64,000 bases of DNA from Chrysomallon squamiferum (lineage: Eukaryota; Mollusca; Gastropoda; Neomphalida; Peltospiridae): contig CM022672.1 in assembly GCA_012295275.1 (NCBI GenBank), forward strand, positions 4,242,443-4,306,442, written 5' to 3'. Positions 24,722 to 38,020 of the stretch are shown here, piece after piece; the stretch's first letter is position 1, and each line of letters starts with the position of its first letter. The notes below the pieces were generated by a model. The model was not told where the DNA came from. It ran no database searches and saw only the letters and a list, made by a program, of their open reading frames with translations. The position numbers and the translations under genes are program-made.

Positions 24722-25699
24722 TTATTATTATGTTTAGTTTGTGTGTGTGTGTGTTTGTGTGTTCCACTTACTCCTTATTTTTTTTCTGTTTTTTTTTCTG
24801 TTTTTAAGATAGAGATTGTAGCATTATAAGGAAAATCCTTTATCTATTTGTCTCAGCAATTTGTCTTCTTCTTTTCTTTGTTTTGCTTTTTGATTCTTGC
24901 ACTTTACTCTCATTTCGGAGGGTTGGGGTTGGAAGTGTCTGTATGTTTTATTTCTTTATCATTTTTGTTTTCGTTTTCTTTACATTATTTTTTTTTTCTT
25001 CTTTTTCTTTTTTTCTTCTCGTTTTGCTTTTCTTTTTATCTTTTGATTTTTTTTTTTTTTTCCCCTTTCTTTCTTTTAATTCTGCGATGCCAGAGTTTTG
25101 CAGGCGAATTTCAAGACTGTGTACTTGTTTAATTTGTTTAACGTCTGGCAAAGTTGTAAATCAGCAGACTGAGATTGTTAAAAGGGCTGCACACACTGAC
25201 TGGGACACTCTCGTCAACTCCGCTCACTATCCACTTGTTCCTGAGTACGAGTTTTTTTGCCATCGTCTACGAGCTTTACAGATTTCTGACTTTTTTTTTT
25301 TTTTTTTTTTTTTTTGATTTTTGAAAGAAAATAATGTAAAAAAATTTTTTTTAAAAACACAACAAAAACTTCTTTAAAAAGTTGTGTTTTTTTTTTTTTT
25401 TGGTTTTCTTTTCTAATTTAAAAAAAAAAAAAATGAAAAAATGAAAAAAAAAGCCAGACGACAATTATTCATATTCATTCATCGTATAAACATGTCTGGG
25501 TCAAAATAAATATTTTTTACATAAACAATGTTTTTCTCTGCTGTTGTTCTAGTTTTATGAGTTTTTCAGATGCTATTCTCTGGAAGCTTTATGTTATTTG
25601 CTCGGTGGGTGTTTGAAAGTGTCTGTCATATAAGAAAGTATTCATGTACCTAGGTACGTGCATATATAAACATGTATAGATATATATGCAGCCATGCAT

Positions 25700-25732
25700 A
25701 CCTACCTACCTACCTACATATATATACATACC

Positions 25733-25790
<58 letters not shown>

Positions 25791-25792
25791 CA

Positions 25793-25842
<50 letters not shown>

Positions 25843-25999
25843 CACGGATATACATACACACAACACACACACACACAAACATATTCACATTCTGTACAAT
25901 AATTGTTTTATTAATGTTAACAAAAACAATTATGCCATGGATAAGATTGCTCATGTTTTCCTTTTTTTTCTTTTTTAGTTATAGATATGTATGTGCCTA

Positions 26000-26047
<48 letters not shown>

Positions 26048-26060
26048 AGCGTGTGTGTGT
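25700..26060. repeat. Compound CCTA/CATA/TA/CA and TG block
   Basis: CCTA units, CATA units, (TA)n, CATA, (CA)n to about 25890, then after a short unique gap a (TG)n run at about 26005-26060. Confidence 0.95.
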
Positions 26061-26199
26061 GATTAAAATTGATTGCCTCTCTTTTGCCTACACATATACA
26101 TATAAAACTCGGAGAAAGGGGAATGCAGTGATCCGACTCGTGATTCCAAACATAAACTTAATTATTTGTAGAATAAACAGTTTATACTTCTCAACGCAG

Positions 26200-26265
26200 G
26201 ATGTTTGTGTTCCATACGGAGGGCCGCGTGCTCAACTTGTGCTGCCACCTGCTGGCTAATTTACA
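26200..26265 (-). promoter_or_regulatory. Full-consensus CTCF-type site
   Basis: The minus strand of 26241-26255 reads CCAGCAGGTGGCAGC and matches CCASYAGRKGGCRSY at all 15 positions. It sits in a short CpG-rich island (ACGGAGGGCCGCG just upstream on the plus strand) within AT-rich DNA. Function is inferred from the motif only. Confidence 0.45.
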
Positions 26266-26939
26266 GCAAAATCAAACTACATCTCAACAAAATTCTTAGT
26301 GAATCAAGAGATTTTAAATTTAAAATTATAAATAAATAATTCTTGCTTTTTATTTTGTGGAGTTTTTCCTCTTTTTTTTTTCTCTTTTTTTTAACTCTTC
26401 TTTATTTTTTTTTAAGATTTTGTATTATATAAAATTATCACTTTAAACAATAAAGATTAATGTTTATGAAATGGATTCAGCTGTATTTCAGTTTTCCTTG
26501 CATCTGTCATTGTATCTGCGTGCAGCTTCCGTTCTTTCTATCCTTCTTTCTGTCAGTCCATCCATGAATCTGTATATCCATAAAAAGGAAGAAGTTGTAA
26601 TCATTCTCTCTTTTTTTCACTTTCTCTCTCTTTTAACACTTTCAGACTATATTCGTGTGTATATGTGGGCATGTGTCTATGTGTATATGTGTGTGTATGT
26701 ATCTGTGCATGTATGTATATATGTATGTATGTATGTATGTATCTAAGCTAGCATGCGTGCAAGCAATCATGTTTCCATATATTAAATGTGTATGTGTGTG
26801 TTCGTAAGTATTTATGCATATATGTATCTCAATGTCAGTTTATCTATCTTTATAAATGAGAACCATATATGCCATATCGAAAAATGTAAACACAAAAACT
26901 AATAAATAAATTGATAAATAAATAACATAGCCCAGGAAA

Positions 26940-27045
26940 ACGATAATTACTTGCAGCCTGTCGCCTGCCAGGAAGCGAACCCAATTCCTCAGCGTGAAGG
27001 AGGGTTGTGTACACACGAGTTAGGAAACCCTCTGATTTTAATCGC
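26940..27045 (-). repeat. tRNA-derived SINE head
   Basis: On the minus strand GGGTTCGCTTCC is a strong B box. It is preceded by an anticodon-arm-like CCTCCTTCACGCTGAGG and, further up, by a weak A box (CTAACTCGTGTGTACAC). The arrangement and spacing are tRNA-like but the stems are broken. Confidence 0.45.
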
Positions 27046-27457
27046 TGATTACGAAACCAACATGGCTCAGAGCCGTTTGGGGATATCCTCAATTATAAAT
27101 ATCTCAAGGAAAGGAAACCGCGGAAAAAATAAAGTCCCATATCTTTTTAATCTCTCGTTGCAGCTACAAATAACAGGTGTATTCCGTAGCAGTGTCTTTT
27201 ATACAAACACGGAGATCACTCAAACACGCGTCCTGGAGAAAAGTAAACACTGCTTTGATAGCGTGCGCCGTATGGATGCACGTTTTTTTTACTTCTTTCG
27301 TCTTCCTTCTTTTTTCATAATTTTCTTCTTTTTTTTTTCTTTTTTTTACAGAAAAAACATATAGCAGCCTGTTATTTTTTTTTCTTCTGTTAAGCTACTC
27401 TCTCTCTTACTTTCTCGCTCTTTCTCTCTTTCTCTATCTCCCTTACTCTCTCGTCCT

Positions 27458-27463
<6 letters not shown>

Positions 27464-27536
<73 letters not shown>
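27464..27536. repeat. (CT)n microsatellite
   Basis: Pure CT, preceded by about 60 bp of imperfect pyrimidine-rich sequence. Confidence 0.97.
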
Positions 27537-27539
<3 letters not shown>

Positions 27540-27659
27540 CCATTTTCTTTTTTTGAATTGCTATATCCCATTCTGACTAATAATTGTGTCTTTCAGTTTC
27601 CTAATTTTACGTATCTCTATTTTTCTCGCTCTCTCTCTTTTTTCTCTTCTTTTTACACT

Positions 27660-27785
27660 ATTACTACTAGTAATATTGCTGCTGCTACTACTACTACTAT
27701 CACTACTACTACTACTACTATTACCACTACTAATGCTGATACTATTACAAGTACTACTACTGCTGCTGCTGCTATTTATAAATAA

Positions 27786-27820
<35 letters not shown>

Positions 27821-27830
27821 ATATAAATAA

Positions 27831-27865
<35 letters not shown>

Positions 27866-27950
27866 AAAACAAAACAAAAAAAAAAATAAACAAAACAAAC
27901 AATAAAATAAAAAAAGAGGACAAAAAAAAAAAAAAAAAAAAAAAAAAGAG
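27660..27950. repeat. ACT/GCT trinucleotide, AAAT and poly-A block
   Basis: Imperfect ACT/TGC trinucleotides (27660-27776), AAAT tetranucleotides (to about 27830), then two long A tracts. Confidence 0.95.
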
Positions 27951-28189
27951 AGAAATAAAATCCCAGGTGTCATGACATTTAGTCTTGTGTTACCCGGCTG
28001 ATACCTAACTTTGTTTATCAGTGACACCAGACACGCACACTGACCCGGGGTATTCACTGAAGTGCTGCTTAATGCGCTCGAGCCCCGTACTGCAGATTAC
28101 ACCCAGTGTCCGCTCGTCCTCACTCACATACATTCGTGTGTGCCAGTTCTCTTTTCAGTGCTATCGGTTTCTAGGCCATATCTAAGATT

Positions 28190-28192
<3 letters not shown>

Positions 28193-28233
<41 letters not shown>
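28193..28233. repeat. T41 tract
   Basis: The longest homopolymer in the window, about 41 T. More than twenty other A or T tracts of 15-30 bp are spread over the window. Confidence 0.95.
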
Positions 28234-28235
<2 letters not shown>

Positions 28236-28439
28236 TTGGTGTTACTTGAACTGATGTTACGTAATAATTTAAAAAGGAAAAAGTTTGTGAACAAATGCAT
28301 GACTTTGTTTGTTTGTTTTTTTCTTTCCTTCTTTTTTTTCTTCTTTCCTTCTTTTTTTCTTCTTTCTTTTACTTTTTATATATAATCAAGGAATGAAAAA
28401 GCTTGTATATTTCTATAAAACAACAACAACAACAATTGA

Positions 28440-28474
<35 letters not shown>
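28440..28474. repeat. (TG)n(GA)n microsatellite
   Basis: Short compound array followed by a G-rich tail. Confidence 0.9.
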
Positions 28475-28849
28475 GGGGGGAAGGCAGGGAGGGAGGGGGA
28501 GAAAGAACTAGAAAGGCCGAATACAATCCGACAGACACAAAAATATCAGTTTACGATATCTCTTTTCAAAGACTATTTGTTTAGAAATTACTACTACTAC
28601 GGTATTTTATTCACGATATATTATTACTTACGTGTTATATCTACAGTTTTGCACAGCAATATTCTAACTTAAACTTTATTTTAATAAACTTGTTATTACA
28701 ACGGCCACATCTTAGTGTATGTACCACAAGCATGGTGCTTATAATTATATTAATTCATTGTTTCTACAAATAAGTGTTCAAAGCTGTCATCTTCATTATC
28801 CTACTGTTTACACCACTCTGATTCATAATTTACAAACAAATACACTGGA

Positions 28850-29780
<931 letters not shown>

Positions 29781-29922
29781 AACAGACTATCGATTAGTGT
29801 ATTAACATTAGACTACTTTAATCTTCAGTGAGTGTATTTGTCAGAACGAATGCATTTTAATAGTCTTTCAATCTAAATAAAAGAAAAAGAAAAAAGAAAT
29901 GAATGAAGGTGGAAGAATATAG

Positions 29923-30002
<80 letters not shown>

Positions 30003-30003
30003 A
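29923..30003. repeat. (AAT)n(AAAT)n microsatellite
   Basis: AAT to about 29972 then AAAT. Confidence 0.95.
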
Positions 30004-31654
30004 ACAGTAAAAAATTTCAAGAAGAAACAGAAAGGGAAATTGTGTATGTATGTGTTTTTGTGTATGTTTCGTAAGAGATAATGTATATTTCTTTATTATA
30101 AGCTGGACCAAATATAACTAAATGTGTATGTTTTGTGTATGCGTGCGTGTGTGTGAGTGCGTGTGTCAGAGAGAGAGAGAGAATAAAAGAGAAAGGGAAA
30201 GTTTGGATGTGTGGGGGAGCACGTTGTAAGAGATAAATAAGTGTATGTCTCTACAAGAATGTGAGTGGATGTGTGTGTATATATTAGTTTACAGTGTTTA
30301 TATATTTTGTGAACGATTAGCATGCGATAACTAGCACTCTTTGTTCCATGTTTATGAGATGTAACTGAATTGTCGTGACTTTTAAACATTTAGTATGACT
30401 CACTTAAAACCTTTCTCCTTAGAGCCAAATTTTCACCTTTTGTTTTTAAACGAACGTGTATCGTTTGCCTGACCGTGTTCATTATAATTTACAAAACCTG
30501 GTAATTATCAGGCAACTATATCTTACTTCAAATAATGGTCAAAATATATTTGACTTTTTTTTATAATTTACAACATAATAGTAGCAACAATCAAAACTAG
30601 TTTTAAATTTCACTTTTAAAACTTGTCAACTTTCTTTAAAAAGGAAAAACAAATACAAAAATAACAAGTGTTCTTAACGATCACAATACACGGTATTTTT
30701 ATCTTTTTTACTCCTTTTTCACATGTAAGTATTAATTTGAGGTTTCTATTTCATCTGAAACAGATCTTTTTTTTTTGCGGTTGTTTTTTTTTTCTTTTTT
30801 TTTCGGGTTTATATTACTCACCCGATAACCTATTGTGGTCAAAATAAACAAGGGCAGATTACTCCCAAGGCATTGTGAAATGACCAAATGCCAGTCTATT
30901 TTGATACGCTTTGATACACATACAAATAAAGCATCATGGATAATATGACACTCCCTGCTTTAAATATTTTATTACTTGACGAAAACAGTTAATAAAAGAA
31001 ATATAAGCTTATCAAATATTATACTCACTAACTTAATTTATATTTTATTATTTGTTAAAATTGTTATACCTTTGCACCTGTATCAAATGGCGACATTATT
31101 AGATCGTCTAGTCTACGAGGTTGTCGTGTATGTGTTAAACAACCCACTCGTCATAAACTCATCCATCATCCTTTCTTTTGAACTGTTTATTTATTTTTAA
31201 TAATCTGTCCATCTATTTCTAACCATATACACATCCGTGTCTTGAACATATTATTCCCATTCACTTAAACTTTCAGGCGTTATGTCCACGTTCGTCTGTC
31301 CATTGTCCATTCGTCTATCCATTCCTCTGATCAGCTGTTTTTCTTTTTTCTTCCAGTGTTTTATTTCTAATCCAAGTTAAAAATAATAAATAAATAAACA
31401 AAAGAAATAAAGCAAGAAAGAAAGGGGAAAAAAAAAATAAAATAAATAATAATAGCATTATAATACCTGTCCTATTTTCAGTTAATATTAGTAAAAGCTG
31501 TAAGAAAAAAGAACCAAACTTCCTGGACACATCGGTTCACAATGAAAAAATTTATATTTCACTTAAAGTCTGTAACGATTTTTTTTTAAATTTTACTACC
31601 TGCAAGAGGAAAAGCTGTATAGTGATGTGTTGTTGTTCTTATTGTTATTATTAT

Positions 31655-31668
31655 TATTAATAGTAGTC

Positions 31669-31702
<34 letters not shown>

Positions 31703-31720
31703 CAGTAATAGTAGTAGTAA
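31655..31720. repeat. (AGT)n microsatellite
   Basis: About 16 AGT units with a few substitutions. Confidence 0.95.
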
Positions 31721-32024
31721 TTAAGATCTCACCGTTCTTCGTTACATTTTATTTCTGATTATTATATTCTAACATAAACATCTAGGTGAAAGGTTGAATT
31801 GATGTCACATTTTCATTTTGCTGACAAACTAACAAAAGCTTCATGATAAGATAGCAGCAACTACTTACCTATACTCCAATTAAAATAATAATTTGAACAC
31901 TAATGATAAAAAAACATAAAAACTGTATAGACAGTAATAAAATTATTATCAGAGCTAAAAGTTTTGTACCGAAAACTAATTTTTCAAGCCAAAATTAGGG
32001 TACTTGGAATACCAGAACACCAAT

Positions 32025-32062
<38 letters not shown>

Positions 32063-32567
32063 ATGTATTGTTCTAATAGTGAAATAACGTGGTGTAAGCT
32101 CTACATAATGATTCGCGTTCGTTGTGGTTAACCATTCCAAGTTTTCAACATGATGACGCACCGAGGTCGTAAATAAAAATATATGTTAATATAACACATG
32201 ATACGTTTACGTACAAATGTACACAGAAGGAAATCATTGGTGTCAGGTTTTAAGACTCGTACAGAGAACCGTGCTATAGAAAGAGGAACCGTAGAACCGC
32301 ATACAAGTACATGTATCATATTTAACAGTTCATAAATTTATGTAGAAATTTGCGCCAAAGATAATAACCGGTGTCGGGTGGCAAAGATCAAGACTGAGTT
32401 TGTGAGTAAGGGCAGAGAGAGAGAGAAGTGCATTCTTTAAGATGCTCAACTTTCGAGAAAAAAGCCACGCGTGGATTAATCTTTGTTTCTTTTTTTTTTT
32501 TCTTTCATTATGTTCGAATCTGAAGATTTCTACTTGGATGTTTTTTTTTTCCACACTCGCGTGCTCT

Positions 32568-32615
32568 AAACCGTGTCCGTGACATTGGGGTGTTCACGGT
32601 TTACCGGATTCCGGT
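32568..32615. repeat. Adjacent small palindromes
   Basis: AAACCGTG (32568-32575) and CACGGTTT (32595-32602) pair perfectly around a 19-nt loop. They are followed at once by the palindrome ACCGGATTCCGGT (32603-32615). They lie in a CpG-rich patch with promoter-like composition. Confidence 0.7.
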
Positions 32616-33359
32616 TAACTGGTCTGAGAGAGACGGACAACACGGAGATTTGGTCTTTGCAGGAGGTTAGTTACGGTTTGCTGGAGTGCTCGTACTGTTT
32701 TCACGCTTGCTTCCTTTTAAAGGCGATTTGTTGTTGAAGTGAGAATGTGGCCTCGGGTCGGGTTTTGTTACTTTTGAAGCGATGTTTTGGAATGCAGTGA
32801 TTACGCAAACTGTTTAAAAAGAAGAAGAAAAAAACCCACCAACGTATTGGTGTCAAAAGAATCCGGGATTCCGAAACATTTGAATGCAATGACCACATTA
32901 CAAACGTACTGAGTTCTTTTGTTGATTCCCAATTAGGAACAACAAAAGAAGGACCACCAGCATAAAAAAAAAAAAAAAAAAAAAAAAAAATCACCACCAC
33001 CAACAACAACAGCAACAACAACAACAACAACATCAGTTTAATTAAAGAACCATGAAGGAACAAAAATATCCATAGCTGCCTAGTATTATTGTTCCGTACC
33101 AGTTTCAGTTTTCCGTTCCAAGCTGTGCTCCTTTGTGACCTACAGTGTACACAGTTCGTGACTACTCATGCGCATACATAGTAAGATCAGATTGTTATCT
33201 TCAGCTTTAACTTGCTACAGAAAAAGAGTCGAATGTCAGATCAGTTTTCTTGTGAAACTAGAACGGTCTGTGTACTATTAGATATACAGCCAGACAGGGA
33301 ATAAAGACAAAGAGAGAGAGGAAACTGATCGTCTGTCAGACTCAAATTAAAAAGTACGC

Positions 33360-33473
<114 letters not shown>

Positions 33474-34872
33474 ATGTATATGTAATGATACAAAAAATAA
33501 TAAAAATAAAATAAAATAAAATAAGAAATAAAATACCCTATCTCTTTCTCTCTCTCTCTCATTCACTCACACACACACACACACATACATACACGTGCGC
33601 ATTCAGATACATATTCACACACATCAAATCCCATCGCATACAAGTGCATAAGCACCACACACAAAATTAAATTAATTCTATCGTTACTGGGTTTTATTTT
33701 AACATTAGGATTTAAAAAAAAAAAAAAAAAAAAAACCCCCAGTTATATACTGTATTCACATACAAACACTTTTAAAATTCAAACAGCAACTGAACGCTTT
33801 AAACAAGGTCAGTAGACGCTTGAATAATAAATAGATATTCTACCGTTACAAGTGTCATGTTCTAGGGTGGAGTGCGGGAGGGGGGAGGGCGAACACTGCG
33901 TGATAGATAATTTCTACTATCGCTTGCGTCACGAGTGAGGGAGAAGGGGCGAAGACAGCTAATAATAACGATAATTACTTACGCTTTCGCTAATGTTGCG
34001 TGAACGCGATGGGTGAAAAGGAGGGACGATAAAAATAATGATAATCAAGCTATCGCTACGGTATCTGTGCTTGGGTGGGGCTGGTGTAGGGGGAAAGGAC
34101 TGCGTGATAAAAAGGCTGTGGTTACACAGCGTTGTAAAAGGACGGAGAGAGGTCAGAGGGACAGAGACTGTAATAAGAGGCAACGTAAATACTTCCTGTT
34201 GTAATGTTATGTAAACAGAATACAAGCAAGAAAACTCAGAAGTAGTCAGTGCATTAAATAATAAATGATCGATTTACAAAATCTAACTTTGGTAGTGGTA
34301 GTAGTGGTGGTGATAGTAGTAACAGCAGCTGCAGTTTTGTTACAATTACTGTTATTCAGTTACTGTTATATTTATCGTTACTATTATTAATGATGGTGAC
34401 TATATACTATATCATAGAGTTATACATGTTGAATACTTGAGTTAAACCTCACAGTAACAGTTTAAATTATTCAAATTAACCCACATTCGTGGGTACGCAT
34501 TCTTGAGCGATCGAATGACAAAATGAAGCCAAAGAAAAATTCGACACAACTGACGTTCGTCTTAGATGCTGTTTTCTAACTCGATTTTGCTTAAATAACA
34601 AATTCTAATGAACCACACGTTAATAATGTGCTAATTATTAACGTTCGTTATGTATTTAATATAGCACTTACTTTCATATTTTTATTACAAATTCAGGAAT
34701 GAAAATAAAATATCGTTGACAGGTTTATTGTTATTATTTATTCGCTTATAAAATATTCCATTAAATATGTGTCTGCGTTGCAGTTCTGCTCTATCGAGTT
34801 TAAATACCTTAACGGGAAACCATTTGAACCGGGGCCTAGGGAGGCAAGCGCTTTTAGACCAAACAAAAGAAG

Positions 34873-35109
34873 ATGATAATCGCAACGAAGCCTTTTGTTA
34901 ATATGTGTGCTGACAATAAATTCAACGTTCTGGGCACTAGTAAACTTAAATTTGTTTTTGTCATGGATGAAGTACTGTTTGAGACTGTCGTTATCGTTAT
35001 TAAAGACACGTACCGTTCAGGCGGTCGTAATTTGACTAATATAAGTAGAAACAATGGTGGCAAAATAAGAGCGTTAGTACTGCATAACATGGATCACGAG
35101 TATTCGTGA
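34873..35109 (+). other. 78-codon ATG-to-stop frame, unrecognised
   Basis: Starts ATGATAATC and ends TGA. Composition is protein-like, without simple repeats, and the frame lies in a CpG-containing patch. There is no upstream promoter evidence, homology or splice context that I can see. The opposite strand is open too. Listed because it is one of few long frames outside repeats; probably chance. Confidence 0.15.
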
Positions 35110-35389
35110 TGATAATAGTAGTCACATGCTCTAACGTAATAGTCACACAGCTGAACACTGGTATCTGCAGAGTAAGTCGTTACCCATATTAGCGGCACAG
35201 AGAGAATATCACTGTAATAGTTACAGTAGGAATAGCAGATTAGCAGTAGTAACAGTAGCAGAATGTAACAGTAATAGCGGTGGGTTAGAAGCGACAATAA
35301 TCTGGTATTAGTAGTAGTATGATAACAGTATTAGTAGTAGTAGTTATTGCCATATATATTTCTCTATATATGCATCTATATCTATACCC

Positions 35390-35390
35390 A

Positions 35391-35421
<31 letters not shown>

Positions 35422-35433
35422 ATATATATATAC

Positions 35434-35509
<76 letters not shown>
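35390..35509. repeat. (TATC)n(TA)n(GA)n compound microsatellite
   Basis: TATC units to about 35420, a short TA run, then about 75 bp of GA. Confidence 0.97.
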
Positions 35510-35511
<2 letters not shown>

Positions 35512-35706
35512 AATGAATATCTGTTTATATGCAGGCATGTGTATATATATAGATTTATATACTAAGGCGTGTGAATATGTCTTGTGTGAACAATAACGTT
35601 TTAAAAGATCAACACACTTTTCCATATTAACATGTTTATGTTATATAACCCGTGCTACGAAGTGGCGTGTTTTTCCCATGAAAACTAATAATTTATTTTT
35701 TTGTTC

Positions 35707-35822
35707 ACCGTTAGAACCAGTTTCATACAACAAAAGGCGTTTCTCAGGTGAGAACAAAAAGCTCACCTGGATGGGGCCCCGGTTCTATGAAACTTGATTC
35801 GTTGTTATGTGACCTTAACGGT
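35707..35822. mobile_element. Foldback/MITE-like element with three nested inverted repeats
   Basis: Outer ends ACCGTTA (35707-35713) and TAACGGT (35816-35822), middle AGTTTCATA (35719-35727) and its complement (about 35786-35794), and a central hairpin CAGGTGAG/CTCACCTG (35745-35752/35762-35769) with a 9-nt loop. The whole 116-bp segment folds back on itself and has no coding capacity. A target duplication is not clear, so the family cannot be named. Confidence 0.45.
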
Positions 35823-35829
35823 TACTATA

Positions 35830-36920
35830 GAGAAACAGAGCACTGAAATTTATATTTGTTGAAATTTCAGAATGACTCATCATAATATCACAAAAGACTC
35901 CAACGGTATTTTTTATATTATTTTTTTTATATATTTTTTTTTCTTCTTCTTGTTCTTTCATTCTTCAAAATTTATATGTATATCTACTTTTTTCTTTTTT
36001 TTCTTTTTTTTTATGGGCTGTAATTTAATTTCCATCATGTTGAGGTCTGCTGCGCATTGAACAAAAGCTCGGTTTATTTTCGTTTGAAAAACATGTCATT
36101 CGAGATGGGGATAACGGTAAACAGAAGGTCAAAGAAATTGTTTTAAACTGCGGTCCCGTTAGATTCTCGTGTCATGTTGCTAAGGAATACGTGAAGAAAA
36201 TAACCTTCAGAAACTCGCCATCCGTGAATTTAAAACAGAAAAGAAAACGCAAAAGAAAAAGAAAAACAGTAGCAATCAAATTATGTGGCTCAGGTTTGCT
36301 CCAGAATATACCCAGGGAAATGGGGATTCGAAGGGTGCAGGATAAAATCTGCTGGGTCAGAGTGAATAAATAGTGTTACTAATACCATTAATACATTAAA
36401 AACTTCATTAACTATATGCAGTGTCACTTCCATTATAAAACATCTACTTGCAGTAACACAACTAAACAACAATTAATTCTACTACATCAGCGACAACAAT
36501 TACTACAGTTACTAAAACTACCACAACAACTGTTACTACTATATACTACTACTATATACTACTGTATACTAGATATATTTCTAAAGCAAATAGCATTGTC
36601 ATTAAATTTAATGTCTAATGGTGATGTCTGATAATGGTTTGTAATTTTGTCCTCTTTTTTTTCTATTTGTGTAACGTACTCATGCCAGTTCTGGATCTCT
36701 CGTCCGAATTTCTTGTGACCAGAAATACTTCGGATCTCTGAATGTTTTGGATTTTGGGATAAAAATTATAAGGAATAGGATCTAAATTTAAATACTCAGT
36801 CGATTTGTATTTCATATAATCATAAACAGTTTCTGTAAAGTCGGCGGGTATTATTATTATTTAATTATTTTGAGTAGGAAACTTCGTTAAATTATTTCGG
36901 ATAGTAAGAATTGAACAGTA
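35830..36920. other. Region upstream of the tRNA gene
   Basis: One plus-strand frame is open from about 36048 to 36373 (roughly 109 codons) with a KRKRKRKRK stretch from an AAAAG-type repeat. It lacks an in-frame ATG near its start and any recognised domain. No gene supported. Confidence 0.4.
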
Positions 36921-36922
36921 CG

Positions 36923-36995
36923 GGTTTCGTGGTGTAGTGGTTATCACGTCTGCTTCACACGCAGAAGGTCGCGAGTTCGAGCCTCGCCGGAACCT
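36923..36995 (+). tRNA. tRNA-Val, anticodon CAC
   Basis: A 73-nt intronless tRNA gene. The acceptor stem pairs GGTTTCG with CGGAACC (seven pairs, one G-U). The D arm contains GTGTAGTGG (A box), the anticodon stem TCTGC/GCAGA is perfect, and the loop TTCACAC puts CAC at positions 34-36. The T arm GCGAG/CTCGC with loop TTCGAGC forms the B box. The discriminator base is T, and CCA is not encoded, as in eukaryotes. A TTTTT run at 37028-37032 could end Pol III transcription. All stems are intact, so it looks functional rather than a SINE fragment. No second tRNA gene is seen nearby. Confidence 0.95.
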
Positions 36996-37201
36996 TGTTT
37001 ATCTTTCATTTGTTAAATGTTTCTTTGTTTTTAGTCCCTAATTTGCCACGGTATTATAAAGCGTTTTTGTAATACCTTGTTACGTTTTTATCTTATAAAA
37101 ACTACTGTTATAATTACCACTGTTACTACTATTACTGTCAACATCACCAACATTATTATTTACTTAATGAATTGAATAAGAATGTTTAAAAGGCTTTCAA
37201 A

Positions 37202-37202
<1 letters not shown>

Positions 37203-37265
<63 letters not shown>
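37203..37265. repeat. (CA)n microsatellite
   Basis: CA with two CG interruptions. It abuts the truncated SINE head at 37270. Confidence 0.95.
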
Positions 37266-37268
<3 letters not shown>

Positions 37269-37269
37269 C

Positions 37270-37330
37270 ATGTATAATCATGAGGATCGTGGTTCAAATC
37301 CTGCTTGTAGAATGGCTTGTCTGTATTATA
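37270..37330 (+). repeat. 3' half of a tRNA-like SINE head behind a CA array
   Basis: GGTTCAAATCC at 37291-37301 is a perfect B box, preceded by ATAATCATGAGGATCGTG, which resembles an anticodon-to-variable-loop segment. Where the A box should be there is instead a (CA)n array (37203-37265). The head is truncated or was overrun by the repeat. Confidence 0.4.
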
Positions 37331-37847
37331 GCGGAATAAAGCTCGTTTTTCGTATCATGATAACATTTCCTTTCTAATTAATCTCTTTTCTTCGATAAGT
37401 ACGCTTATTCGACAACACAGTACTTGCGTGGCAGTTATGCCTACCTGATTTCAACAGACACTGGAAAATGGAATCAAAATGCCAAACTGTTATCAGCTGG
37501 ATAGAAAGTATTGTCGGAAGTAATAATAATGGAGTCGACCGGTACCAGACGTCTGATTATATTTTAACTGAGATTCAGCGGAATGTAACATCTACCGATA
37601 ATAATACCGTTAATCACCTGAACCCCCTGACCCTTGACACGTGTAGCAGCGTAACAAGGTAGTCATAACAACTGACTACGTTACAGGTAGAGCACTAAGA
37701 TAAAACAAAAGGAAGAAACAAATCAACCTTTGAGGATATTGTTTGTGAGCAGAACTATTTTTCAGTGAATTCTTCGGATACGGAATGTTAAATGAAAATT
37801 TGCCTCACAAAATTCCTTTCTTTTAATTTGCTCTACTTGGGTGTTGT

Positions 37848-37849
<2 letters not shown>

Positions 37850-37924
<75 letters not shown>
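37850..37924. repeat. (CT)n microsatellite
   Basis: Uninterrupted CT for about 75 bp. Confidence 0.97.
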
Positions 37925-37927
<3 letters not shown>

Positions 37928-37979
37928 ACACATACACGCACACACTCACATACACAAACACAAACACAACAGTAATTTT

Positions 37980-38020
37980 TCTTGGCGGGAAAGTTAGCCT
38001 GAACTGGCGGGAAATATCGC
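37980..38020 (+). promoter_or_regulatory. Paired E2F-type sites
   Basis: GGCGGGAAA at 37984-37992 and again at 38006-38014, 22 bp apart, both same orientation. A third copy with the same AACTGGCGGGAAA context lies at 52113-52125. Confidence 0.35.

Larger units (their letters stand above)
24380..26200. other. Intergenic, T-rich then CA/TA-rich
   Basis: After a short complex stretch (24360-24630) the sequence is pyrimidine-rich (24780-25400) with several poly-T tracts, then the compound CA/TA block. Long frames here are poly-Phe or poly-His/Thr artefacts. Confidence 0.6.
29790..32550. other. Intergenic, AT-rich
   Basis: AAT/AAAT and AGT arrays. At about 30840-30900 is the string AAGGGCAGATTACTCCC, which resembles a word seen in molluscan interspersed repeats (memory only). 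No gene supported. Confidence 0.5.

Noticed and set aside
24848-25317. 144-codon Phe-rich frame
   Set aside because: Pyrimidine-rich tracts translate as Phe/Ser/Leu in any frame; no domain or splice support.
28010-28100. tRNA-like B box (GCTCGAGCCCCG)
   Set aside because: No A box at the right distance and no stems; too weak to list.
36048-36373. 109-codon plus-strand frame with a Lys/Arg run
   Set aside because: No in-frame ATG near the start, no domain, and the basic run comes from an AAAAG-type repeat.
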